64,000 bases of DNA, taken from the NCBI GenBank assembly GCA_965263245.1, contig CBDHHR010000480.1, forward strand, positions 1 through 64,000, read 5' to 3'. The first letter of the stretch is position 1; each line of letters starts with the position of its first letter. This stretch comes from DT-68 sp965263245. GTDB taxonomy: Bacteria; Bacillota_I; Bacilli_A; Mycoplasmatales; Metamycoplasmataceae. A model generated the notes under the pieces. It was not told where the DNA came from. It made no database searches and saw only the letters and a program-made list of their open reading frames with translations. The translations under genes and the position numbers were made by a program. Positions 11,333-23,015 of the stretch are shown one piece after another.

Positions 11333-14300
11333 TCTAAATACAGGTGTTGTGTCTGTGTGTAGATCTGTCTGCATATAGGTGTTGTGTCTGTGTGTAGATC
11401 TGTCTACATACAGGTGTTGTGGCTGTGTGTAGATCTGTTTACATACAGGTGTTGTGTCTGTGTGTAGATCTGTCTACATACAGGTGTTGTGTCTGTGTAG
11501 ATCTGTCTACATACAGGTGTTGTGTCTGTGTGTAGATCTGTCTACATATAGGTGTTGTGTCTGTGTGTAGATCTGTCTACATACAGGTGTTGTGTCTGTG
11601 TGTAGATCTGTTTACATACAGGTGTTGTGTCTTTGTGTAGATCTGTCTACATACAGGTGTTGTGTCTGTGTGTAGATCTGTCTACATACAGGTGTTGTGT
11701 CTGTGTGTAGATCTGTCTACATACAGGTGTTGTGTCTGTGTAGATCTGTCTACATACAGGTGTTGTGTCTGTGTGTAGATCTGTCTACATACAGGTGTTG
11801 TGTCTGTGTGTAGATATGTCTACATACAGGTGTTGTGTCTGTGTGTAGATATGTCTACATACAGGTGTTGTGTCTGTGTAGATCTGTCTACATACAGGTG
11901 TTGTGAATGTGTGTAGATCTGTCTACATACAGGTGTTGTGTCTGTGTGTAGATCTGTCTACATACAGGTGTTGTGTCTGTGTGTAGATATGTCTACATAC
12001 AGGTGTTGTGTCTGTGTGTAGATATGTCTACATACAGGTGTTGTGTCTGTGTAGATCTGTCTACATACAGGTGTTGTGAATGTGTGTAGATCTGTCTACA
12101 TACAGGTGTTGTGTCTGTGTGTAGATCTGTCTACATACAGGTGTTGTGTCTGTGTGTAGATCTGTCTACATACAGGTGTTGTGTCTGTGTGTAGATCTGT
12201 CTACATACAGGTGTTGTGTCTGTGTAGATCTGTCTACATACAGGTGTTGTGTCTGTGTGTAGATCTGTCTACATACAGGTGTTGTGTCTGTGTGTAGATA
12301 TGTCTACATACAGGTGTTGTGTCTGTGTGTAGATATGTCTACATACAGGTGTTGTGTCTGTGTAGATCTGTCTACATACAGGTGTTGTGAATGTGTGTAG
12401 ATCTGTCTACATACAGGTGTTGTGTCTGTGTGTAGATCTGTCTACATACAGGTGTTGTGTCTGTGTGTAGATATGTCTACATACAGGTGTTGTGTCTGTG
12501 TGTAGATATGTCTACATACAGGTGTTGTGTCTGTGTAGATCTGTCTACATACAGGTGTTGTGAATGTGTGTAGATCTGTCTACATACAGGTGTTGTGTCT
12601 GTGTGTAGATCTGTCTACATACAGGTGTTGTGTCTGTGTGTAGATATGTCTACATACAGGTGTTGTGTCTGTGTAGATCTGTCTACATACAGGTGTTGTG
12701 TCTGTGTGTAGATCTGTCTACATACAGGTGTTGTGTCTGTGTGTAGATCTGTTTACATACAGGTGTTGTGTCTTTGTGTAGATCTGTCTACATACAGGTG
12801 TTGTGTCTGTGTGTAGATCTGTCTACATACAGGTGTTGTGTCTGTGTGTAGATCTGTCTACATACAGGTGTTGTGTCTGTGTAGATCTGTCTACATACAG
12901 GTGTTGTGAATGTGTGTAGATCTGTCTAAATACAGGTGTTGTGTCTGTGTGTAGATCTGTCTACATACAGGTGTTGTGTCTGTGTGTAGATATGTCTACA
13001 TACAGGTGTTGTGTCTGTGTGTAGATATGTCTACATACAGGTGTTGTGTCTGTGTAGATCTGTCTACATACAGGTGTTGTGAATGTGTGTAGATCTGTCT
13101 ACATATAGGTGTTGTGTCTGTGTAGATCTGTTTACATACAGGTGGTGTGTCTTTGTGTAGATCTGTCTACATACAGGTGTTGTGTCTGTGTAGATCTGTC
13201 TACATACAGGTGTTGTGTCTGTGTGTAGATCTGTCTACATACAGGTGTTGTGTCTGTGTAGATCTGTCTACATACAGGTGTTGTGTCTGTGTAGATCTGT
13301 CTACATACAGGTGTTGTGTCTATGTAGATCTGTCTACATACAGGTGTTGTGTCTGTGTAGATCTGTCTACATACAGGTGTTGTGTCTGTGTAGATCTGTC
13401 TACATACAGGTGTTGTGTCTGTGTGTAGATCTGTCTACATACAGGTGTTGTGTCTGTGTAGATCTGTCTACATACAGGTGTTGTGTCTGTGTAGATCTGT
13501 CTACATACAGGTGGTGTGTCTTTGTGCAGATCTGTCTACATATAGGTGTTGTTTCTGTGTAGATCTGTTTACATACAGGTGTTGTGTCTTTGTGTAGATC
13601 TGTCTACATATAGGTGTTGTGTCTGTGTAGATCTGTTTACATACAGGTGTTGTGTCTTTGTGTAGATCTGTCTACATACAGGTGTTGTGTCTGTGTAGAT
13701 CTGTCTACATACAGGTGTTGTGTCTGTGTGTAGATCTGTCTACATACAGGTGTTGTGTCTGTGTAGATCTGTCTACATACAGGTGTTGTGTCTGTGTAGA
13801 TCTGTCTACATACAGGTGTTGTGTCTATGTAGATCTGTCTACATACAGGTGTTGTGTCTGTGTAGATCTGTCTACATACAGGTGTTGTGTCTGTGTAGAT
13901 CTGTCTACATACAGGTGTTGTGTCTTTGTGTAGATCTGTCTACATACAGGTGTTGTGTCTGTGTGTAGATCTGTCTACATACAGGTGTTGTGTCTGTGTG
14001 TAGATCTGTCTACATACAGGTGTTGTGTCTGTGTAGATCTGTCTACATACAGGTGTTGTGTCTGTGTGTAGATATGTCTACATACAGGTGTTGTGTCTGT
14101 GTAGATCTGTCTACATACAGGTGTTGTGTCTATGTAGATCTGTCTACATATAGGTGTTGTGTCTGTGTGTAGATCTGTCTACATACAGGTGTTGTGGCTG
14201 TGTGTAGATCTGTCTACATACAGGTGTTGTGTCTTTGTGTAGATCTGTCTACATACAGGTGTTGTGTCTGTGTGTAGATCTGTCTACATACAGGTGTTGT

Positions 14301-17172
14301 GTCTGTGTGTAGATCTGTCTACATACAGGTGTTGTGTCTGTGTAGATCTGTCTACATACAGGTGTTGTGTCTGTGTGTAGATCTGTCTACATACAGGTGT
14401 TGTGTCTGTGTAGATCTGTCTACATACAGGTGTTGTGTCTGTGTAGATCTGTCTACATACAGGTGTTGTGTCTGTGTGTAGATCTGTCTACATACAGGTG
14501 TTGTGTCTGTGTAGATCTGTCTACATACAGGTGTTGTGTCTGTGTAGATCTGTCTACATACAGGTGTTGTGTCTGTGTAGATCTGTCTACATACAGGTGT
14601 TGTGTCTGTGTGTAGATCTGTCTACATACAGGTGTTGTGTCTTTGTGTAGATCTGTCTACATACAGGTGTTGTGTCTTTGTGTAGACCTGTCTACATACA
14701 GGTGTTGTGTCTGTGTGTAGATCTGTCTACATACAGGTGTTGTGTCTTTGTGTAGATCTGTCTACATAAAGGTGTTGTGTCTGTGTAGATCTGTCTACAT
14801 ACAGGTGTTGTGTCTGTGTGTAGATCTGTCTACATACAGGTGTTGTGTCTGTAGATCTGTCTACATACAGGTGTTGTGTCTGTGTAGATCTGTCTACATA
14901 CAGGTGTTGTGTCTGTGTGTAGATCTGTCTACATACAGGTGTTGTGTCTTTGTGTAGATCTGTCTACATACAGGTGTTGTGTCTGTGTAGATCTGTCTAC
15001 ATACAGGTGTTGTGTCTGTGTGTAGATCTGTCTACATACAGGTGTTGTGTCTTTGTGTAGATCTGTCTACATACAGGTGTTGTGTCTGTGTATATCTGTC
15101 TACATACAGGTGTTGTGTCTGTGTGTAGATCTGTCTACATACAGGTGTTGTGTCTGTGTGTAGATCTGTCTACATACAGGTGTTGTGTCTGTGTAGATCT
15201 GTCTACATACAGGTGTTGTGTCTGTGTAGATCTGTCTACATACAGGTGTTGTGTCTGTGTAGATCTGTCTACATACAGGTGTTGTGTCTGTGTGTAGATC
15301 TGTCTACATACAGGTGTTGTGTCTGTGTAGATCTGTCTACATACAGGTGTTGTGTCTGTGTAGATCTGTCTAAATACAGGTGTTGTGTCTGTGTGTAGAT
15401 CTGTCTACATACAGGTGTTGTGTCTGTGTGTAGATCTGTCTACATACAGGTGTTGTGTCTGTGTGTAGATCTGTCTACATACAGGTGTTGTGTCTGTGTG
15501 TAGATATGTCTACATACAGGTGTTGTGTCTGTGTAGATCTGTCTACATACAGGTGTTGTGTCTGTGTGTAGATCTGTCTACATACAGGTGTTGTGTCTGT
15601 GTGTAGATCTGTTTACATACAGGTGTTGTGTCTTTGTGTAGATCTGTCTACATACAGGTGTTGTGTCTGTGTGTAGATCTGTCTACATACAGGTGTTGTG
15701 TCTGTGTGTAGATCTGTCTACATACAGGTGTTGTGTCTGTGTGTAGATCTGTCTACATACAGGTGTTGTGTATGTGTAGATCTGTCTACATACAGGTGTT
15801 GTGTCTTTGTGCAGATCTGTCTACATACAGGTGTTGTGTCTGTGTGTAGATCTGTCTACATACAGGTGTTTTGTCTGTGTAGATCTGTCTACATACAGGT
15901 GTTGTGTCTGTGTAGATCTGTCTACATACAGGTGGTGTGTCTTTGTGCAGATCTGTCTACATATAGGTGTTGTTTCTGTGTAGATCTGTTTACATACAGG
16001 TGTTGTGTCTTTGTGTAGATCTGTCTACATATAGGTGTTGTGTCTGTGTAGATCTGTTTACATACAGGTGTTGTGTCTTTGTGTAGATCTGTCTACATAC
16101 AGGTGTTGTGTCTGTGTAGATCTGTCTACATACAGGTGTTGTGTCTGTGTGTAGATCTGTCTACATACAGGTGTTGTGTCTGTGTAGATCTGTCTACATA
16201 CAGGTGTTGTGTCTGTGTAGATCTGTCTACATACAGGTGTTGTGTCTATGTAGATCTGTCTACATACAGGTGTTGTGTCTGTGTAGATCTGTCTACATAC
16301 AGGTGTTGTGTCTGTGTAGATCTGTCTACATACAGGTGTTGTGTCTGTGTGTAGATCTGTCTACATACAGGTGTTGTGTCTGTGTAGATCTGTCTACATA
16401 CAGGTGTTGTGTCTGTGTAGATCTGTCTACATACAGGTGGTGTGTCTTTGTGCAGATCTGTCTACATATAGGTGTTGTTTCTGTGTAGATCTGTTTACAT
16501 ACAGGTGTTGTGTCTTTGTGTAGATCTGTCTACATATAGGTGTTGTGTCTGTGTAGATCTGTTTACATACAGGTGTTGTGTCTTTGTGTAGATCTGTCTA
16601 CATACAGGTGTTGTGTCTGTGTAGATCTGTCTACATACAGGTGTTGTGTCTGTGTGTAGATCTGTCTACATACAGGTGTTGTGTCTGTGTAGATCTGTCT
16701 ACATACAGGTGTTGTGTCTGTGTAGATCTGTCTACATACAGGTGTTGTGTCTATGTAGATCTGTCTACATATAGGTGTTGTGTCTGTGTGTAGATCTGTC
16801 TACATACAGGTGTTGTGCTGTGTGTAGATCTGTCTACATACAGGTGTTGTGTCTTTGTGTAGATCTGTCTACATACAGGTGTTGTGTCTGTGTGTAGATC
16901 TGTCTACATACAGGTGTTGTGTCTGTGTGTAGATCTGTCTACATACAGGTGTTGTGTCTGTGTAGATCTGTCTACATACAGGTGTTGTGTCTGTGTGTAG
17001 ATCTGTCTACATACAGGTGTTGTGTCTGTGTAGATCTGTCTACATACAGGTGTTGTGTCTGTGTAGATCTGTCTACATACAGGTGTTGTGTCTGTGTGTA
17101 GATCTGTCTACATACAGGTGTTGTGTCTGTGTAGATCTGTCTACATAGAGGTGTTGTGTCTGTGTAGATCTG
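11333..17172. repeat. HOR copy 2 (5,840 bp)
   Basis: A block at 13147 (second copy 13652); B block at 16073 (second copy 16578). All three mosaic markers are present: GCATATAGG at 11371, GGTGGTG before A at about 13141, GTGTTTTG before B at about 15868. An extra TCTAAATAC monomer lies inside L2 near 12928, so the anchor motif is not strictly single-copy. L1 carries an AGACCT monomer (about 14684), a CTGTAGATC 31-bp monomer (about 14850) and a GTATATCTG monomer (about 15090). The GGCTG monomer after the B block has lost a G (TTGTGCTG, about 16815). Confidence 0.9.
11905..13081. repeat. L2 linker with 173-bp five-monomer sub-repeats
   Basis: Monomers whose spacer ends in GTGAATG occur at 11905, 12078, 12389, 12562, 12908 and 13081. 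The spacings are 173, 311, 173, 346 and 173 bp. A 173-bp unit is four 35-bp monomers and one 33-bp monomer: AATG form, plain long, AGATAT, AGATAT, plain short. The 311- and 346-bp gaps equal nine and ten monomers. The same pattern recurs in L2 of the other complete copies (for example 6055-7231, 23588-24598, 29608-30650 and 58646-59651), with individual AATG or AGATAT sites replaced by consensus in some. Confidence 0.88.
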
Positions 17173-20100
17173 TCTAAATACAGGTGTTGTGTCTGTGTGT
17201 AGATCTGTCTACATACAGGTGTTGTGTCTGTGTGTAGATCTGTCTACATACAGGTGTTGTGTCTGTGTGTAGATCTGTTTACATACAGGTGTTGTGTCTG
17301 TGTGTAGATCTGTCTACATACAGGTGTTGTGTCTGTGTAGATCTGTCTACATACAGGTGTTGTGTCTGTGTGTAGATCTGTCTACATATAGGTGTTGTGT
17401 CTGTGTGTAGATCTGTCTACATACAGGTGTTGTGTCTGTGTGTAGATCTGTTTACATACAGGTGTTGTGTCTTTGTGTAGATCTGTCTACATACAGGTGT
17501 TGTGTCTGTGTGTAGATCTGTCTACATACAGGTGTTGTGTCTGTGTGTAGATCTGTCTACATACAGGTGTTGTGTCTGTGTAGATCTGTCTACATACAGG
17601 TGTTGTGTCTGTGTGTAGATCTGTCTACATACAGGTGTTGTGTCTGTGTGTAGATATGTCTACATACAGGTGTTGTGTCTGTGTGTAGATATGTCTACAT
17701 ACAGGTGTTGTGTCTGTGTAGATCTGTCTACATACAGGTGTTGTGAATGTGTGTAGATCTGTCTACATACAGGTGTTGTGTCTGTGTGTAGATCTGTCTA
17801 CATACAGGTGTTGTGTCTGTGTGTAGATCTGTCTACATACAGGTGTTGTGTCTGTGTGTAGATATGTCTACATACAGGTGTTGTGTCTGTGTAGATCTGT
17901 CTACATACAGGTGTTGTGTCTGTGTGTAGATCTGTCTACATACAGGTGTTGTGTCTGTGTGTAGATCTGTCTACATACAGGTGTTGTGTCTGTGTGTAGA
18001 TCTGTCTACATACAGGTGTTGTGTCTGTGTGTAGATCTGTCTACATACAGGTGTTGTGTCTGTGTAGATCTGTCTACATACAGGTGTTGTGTCTGTGTGT
18101 AGATCTGTCTACATACAGGTGTTGTGTCTGTGTGTAGATATGTCTACATACAGGTGTTGTGTCTGTGTGTAGATATGTCTACATACAGGTGTTGTGTCTG
18201 TGTAGATCTGTCTACATACAGGTGTTGTGAATGTGTGTAGATCTGTCTACATACAGGTGTTGTGTCTGTGTGTAGATCTGTCTACATACAGGTGTTGTGT
18301 CTGTGTGTAGATATGTCTACATACAGGTGTTGTGTCTGTGTGTAGATATGTCTACATACAGGTGTTGTGTCTGTGTAGATCTGTCTACATACAGGTGTTG
18401 TGAATGTGTGTAGATCTGTCTACATACAGGTGTTGTGTCTGTGTGTAGATCTGTCTACATACAGGTGTTGTGTCTGTGTGTAGATATGTCTACATACAGG
18501 TGTTGTGTCTGTGTAGATCTGTCTACATACAGGTGTTGTGTCTGTGTGTAGATCTGTCTACATACAGGTGTTGTGTCTGTGTGTAGATCTGTCTACATAC
18601 AGGTGTTGTGTCTTTGTGTAGATCTGTCTACATACAGGTGTTGTGTCTGTGTGTAGATCTGTCTACATACAGGTGTTGTGTCTGTGTGTAGATCTGTCTA
18701 CATACAGGTGTTGTGTCTGTGTAGATCTGTCTACATACAGGTGTTGTGAATGTGTGTAGATCTGTCTACATACAGGTGTTGTGTCTGTGTGTAGATCTGT
18801 CTACATACAGGTGTTGTGTCTGTGTGTAGATATGTCTACATACAGGTGTTGTGTCTGTGTGTAGATATGTCTACATACAGGTGTTGTGTCTGTGTAGATC
18901 TGTCTACATACAGGTGTTGTGAATGTGTGTAGATCTGTCTACATATAGGTGTTGTGTCTGTGTAGATCTGTTTACATACAGGTGGTGTGTCTTTGTGTAG
19001 ATCTGTCTACATACAGGTGTTGTGTCTGTGTAGATCTGTCTACATACAGGTGTTGTGTCTGTGTGTAGATCTGTCTACATACAGGTGTTGTGTCTGTGTA
19101 GATCTGTCTACATACAGGTGTTGTGTCTGTGTAGATCTGTCTACATACAGGTGTTGTGTCTATGTAGATCTGTCTACATACAGGTGTTGTGTCTGTGTAG
19201 ATCTGTCTACATACAGGTGTTGTGTCTGTGTAGATCTGTCTACATACAGGTGTTGTGTCTGTGTGTAGATCTGTCTACATACAGGTGTTGTGTCTGTGTA
19301 GATCTGTCTACATACAGGTGTTGTGTCTGTGTAGATCTGTCTACATACAGGTGGTGTGTCTTTGTGCAGATCTGTCTACATATAGGTGTTGTTTCTGTGT
19401 AGATCTGTTTACATACAGGTGTTGTGTCTTTGTGTAGATCTGTCTACATATAGGTGTTGTGTCTGTGTAGATCTGTTTACATACAGGTGTTGTGTCTTTG
19501 TGTAGATCTGTCTACATACAGGTGTTGTGTCTGTGTAGATCTGTCTACATACAGGTGTTGTGTCTGTGTGTAGATCTGTCTACATACAGGTGTTGTGTCT
19601 GTGTAGATCTGTCTACATACAGGTGTTGTGTCTGTGTAGATCTGTCTACATACAGGTGTTGTGTCTATGTAGATCTGTCTACATACAGGTGTTGTGTCTG
19701 TGTAGATCTGTCTACATACAGGTGTTGTGTCTGTGTAGATCTGTCTACATACAGGTGTTGTGTCTTTGTGTAGATCTGTCTACATACAGGTGTTGTGTCT
19801 GTGTGTAGATCTGTCTACATACAGGTGTTGTGTCTGTGTGTAGATCTGTCTACATACAGGTGTTGTGTCTGTGTAGATCTGTCTACATACAGGTGTTGTG
19901 TCTGTGTGTAGATATGTCTACATACAGGTGTTGTGTCTGTGTAGATCTGTCTACATACAGGTGTTGTGTCTATGTAGATCTGTCTACATATAGGTGTTGT
20001 GTCTGTGTGTAGATCTGTCTACATACAGGTGTTGTGTCTGTGTGTAGATCTGTCTACATACAGGTGTTGTGTCTTTGTGTAGATCTGTCTACATACAGGT

Positions 20101-23015
20101 GTTGTGTCTGTGTGTAGATCTGTCTACATACAGGTGTTGTGTCTGTGTGTAGATCTGTCTACATACAGGTGTTGTGTCTGTGTAGATCTGTCTACATACA
20201 GGTGTTGTGTCTGTGTGTAGATCTGTCTACATACAGGTGTTGTGTCTGTGTAGATCTGTCTACATACAGGTGTTGTGTCTGTGTAGATCTGTCTACATAC
20301 AGGTGTTGTGTCTGTGTGTAGATCTGTCTACATACAGGTGTTGTGTCTGTGTAGATCTGTCTACATACAGGTGTTGTGTCTGTGTAGATCTGTCTACATA
20401 CAGGTGTTGTGTCTGTGTAGATCTGTCTACATACAGGTGTTGTGTCTGTGTGTAGATCTGTCTACATACAGGTGTTGTGTCTTTGTGTAGATCTGTCTAC
20501 ATACAGGTGTTGTGTCTTTGTGTAGATCTGTCTACATACAGGTGTTGTGTCTGTGTGTAGATCTGTCTACATACAGGTGTTGTGTCTTTGTGTAGATCTG
20601 TCTACATAAAGGTGTTGTGTCTGTGTAGATCTGTCTACATACAGGTGTTGTGTCTGTGTGTAGATCTGTCTACATACAGGTGTTGTGTCTGTATAGATCT
20701 GTCTACATACAGGTGTTGTGTCTGTGTAGATCTGTCTACATACAGGTGTTGTGTCTGTGTGTAGATCTGTCTACATACAGGTGTTGTGTCTTTGTGTAGA
20801 TCTGTCTACATACAGGTGTTGTGTCTGTGTAGATCTGTCTACATACAGGTGTTGTGTCTTTGTGTAGATCTGTCTACATACAGGTGTTGTGTCTTTGTGT
20901 AGATCTGTCTACATACAGGTGTTGTGTCTGTGTATATCTGTCTACATACAGGTGTTGTGTCTGTGTGTAGATCTGTCTACATACAGGTGTTGTGTCTGTG
21001 TGTAGATCTGTCTACATACAGGTGTTGTGTCTGTGTAGATCTGTCTACATACAGGTGTTGTGTCTGTGTAGATCTGTCTACATACAGGTGTTGTGTCTGT
21101 GTAGATCTGTCTACATACAGGTGTTGTGTCTGTGTGTAGATCTGTCTACATACAGGTGTTGTGTCTGTGTAGATCTGTCTACATACAGGTGTTGTGTCTG
21201 TGTAGATCTGTCTAAATACAGGTGTTGTGTCTGTGTGTAGATCTGTCTACATACAGGTGTTGTGGCTGTGTGTAGATCTGTTTACATACAGGTGTTGTGT
21301 CTGTGTGTAGATCTGTCTACATACAGGTGTTGTGTCTGTGTGTAGATATGTCTACATACAGGTGTTGTGTCTGTGTAGATCTGTCTACATACAGGTGTTG
21401 TGTCTGTGTGTAGATCTGTCTACATACAGGTGTTGTGTCTGTGTGTAGATCTGTTTACATACAGGTGTTGTGTCTTTGTGTAGATCTGTCTACATACAGG
21501 TGTTGTGTCTGTGTGTAGATCTGTCTACATACAGGTGTTGTGTCTGTGTGTAGATCTGTCTACATACAGGTGTTGTGTCTGTGTGTAGATCTGTCTACAT
21601 ACAGGTGTTGTGTATGTGTAGATCTGTCTACATACAGGTGTTGTGTCTTTGTGTAGATCTGTCTACATACAGGTGTTGTGTCTGTGTGTAGATCTGTCTA
21701 CATACAGGTGTTGTGTCTGTGTAGATCTGTCTACATACAGGTGTTGTGTCTGTGTAGATCTGTCTACATACAGGTGGTGTGTCTTTGTGCAGATCTGTCT
21801 ACATATAGGTGTTGTTTCTGTGTAGATCTGTTTACATACAGGTGTTGTGTCTTTGTGTAGATCTGTCTACATATAGGTGTTGTGTCTGTGTAGATCTGTT
21901 TACATACAGGTGTTGTGTCTTTGTGTAGATCTGTCTACATACAGGTGTTGTGTCTGTGTAGATCTGTCTACATACAGGTGTTGTGTCTGTGTGTAGATCT
22001 GTCTACATACAGGTGTTGTGTCTGTGTAGATCTGTCTACATACAGGTGTTGTGTCTGTGTAGATCTGTCTACATACAGGTGTTGTGTCTGTGTAGATCTG
22101 TCTACATACAGGTGTTGTGTCTGTGTAGATCTGTCTACATACAGGTGTTGTGTCTGTGTAGATCTGTCTACATACAGGTGTTGTGTCTGTGTGTAGATCT
22201 GTCTACATACAGGTGTTGTGTCTGTGTAGATCTGTCTACATACAGGTGTTGTGTCTGTGTAGATCTGTCTACATACAGGTGGTGTGTCTTTGTGCAGATC
22301 TGTCTACATATAGGTGTTGTTTCTGTGTAGATCTGTTTACATACAGGTGTTGTGTCTTTGTGTAGATCTGTCTACATATAGGTGTTGTGTCTGTGTAGAT
22401 CTGTTTACATACAGGTGTTGTGTCTTTGTGTAGATCTGTCTACATACAGGTGTTGTGTCTGTGTAGATCTGTCTACATACAGGTGTTGTGTCTGTGTGTA
22501 GATCTGTCTACATACAGGTGTTGTGTCTGTGTAGATCTGTCTACATACAGGTGTTGTGTCTGTGTAGATCTGTCTACATACAGGTGTTGTGTCTATGTAG
22601 ATCTGTCTACATATAGGTGTTGTGTCTGTGTGTAGATCTGTCTACATACAGGTGTTGTGGCTGTGTGTAGATCTGTCTACATACAGGTGTTGTGTCTTTG
22701 TGTAGATCTGTCTACATACAGGTGTTGTGTCTGTGTGTAGATCTGTCTACATACAGGTGTTGTGTCTGTGTGTAGATCTGTCTACATACAGGTGTTGTGT
22801 CTGTGTAGATCTGTCTACATACAGGTGTTGTGTCTGTGTGTAGATCTGTCTACATACAGGTGTTGTGTCTGTGTAGATCTGTCTACATACAGGTGTTGTG
22901 TCTGTGTAGATCTGTCTACATACAGGTGTTGTGTCTGTGTGTAGATCTGTCTACATACAGGTGTTGTGTCTGTGTAGATCTGTCTACATAGAGGTGTTGT
23001 GTCTGTGTAGATCTG
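17173..23015. repeat. HOR copy 3 (5,843 bp)
   Basis: A block at 18987 (second copy 19492); B block at 21915 (second copy 22420). GGTGGTG before A is present (about 18981). GCATATAGG and GTGTTTTG are absent. The first B block lacks the usual CTATGTAG monomer and has CTGTGTAG there, a state shared only with copy 8. L1 has TATAGATC (about 20693) and GTATATCTG (about 20932) monomers. The L1 monomer that reads AGACCT in copies 2, 4 and 8 reads AGATCT here. Confidence 0.9.

Noticed and set aside
11132..11374. Minus-strand ATG-initiated 80-codon frame as a gene
   Set aside because: It is pure repeat translation, found only where one base variant creates ATG, with no upstream or downstream gene signals. 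Kept only as a lineage marker.
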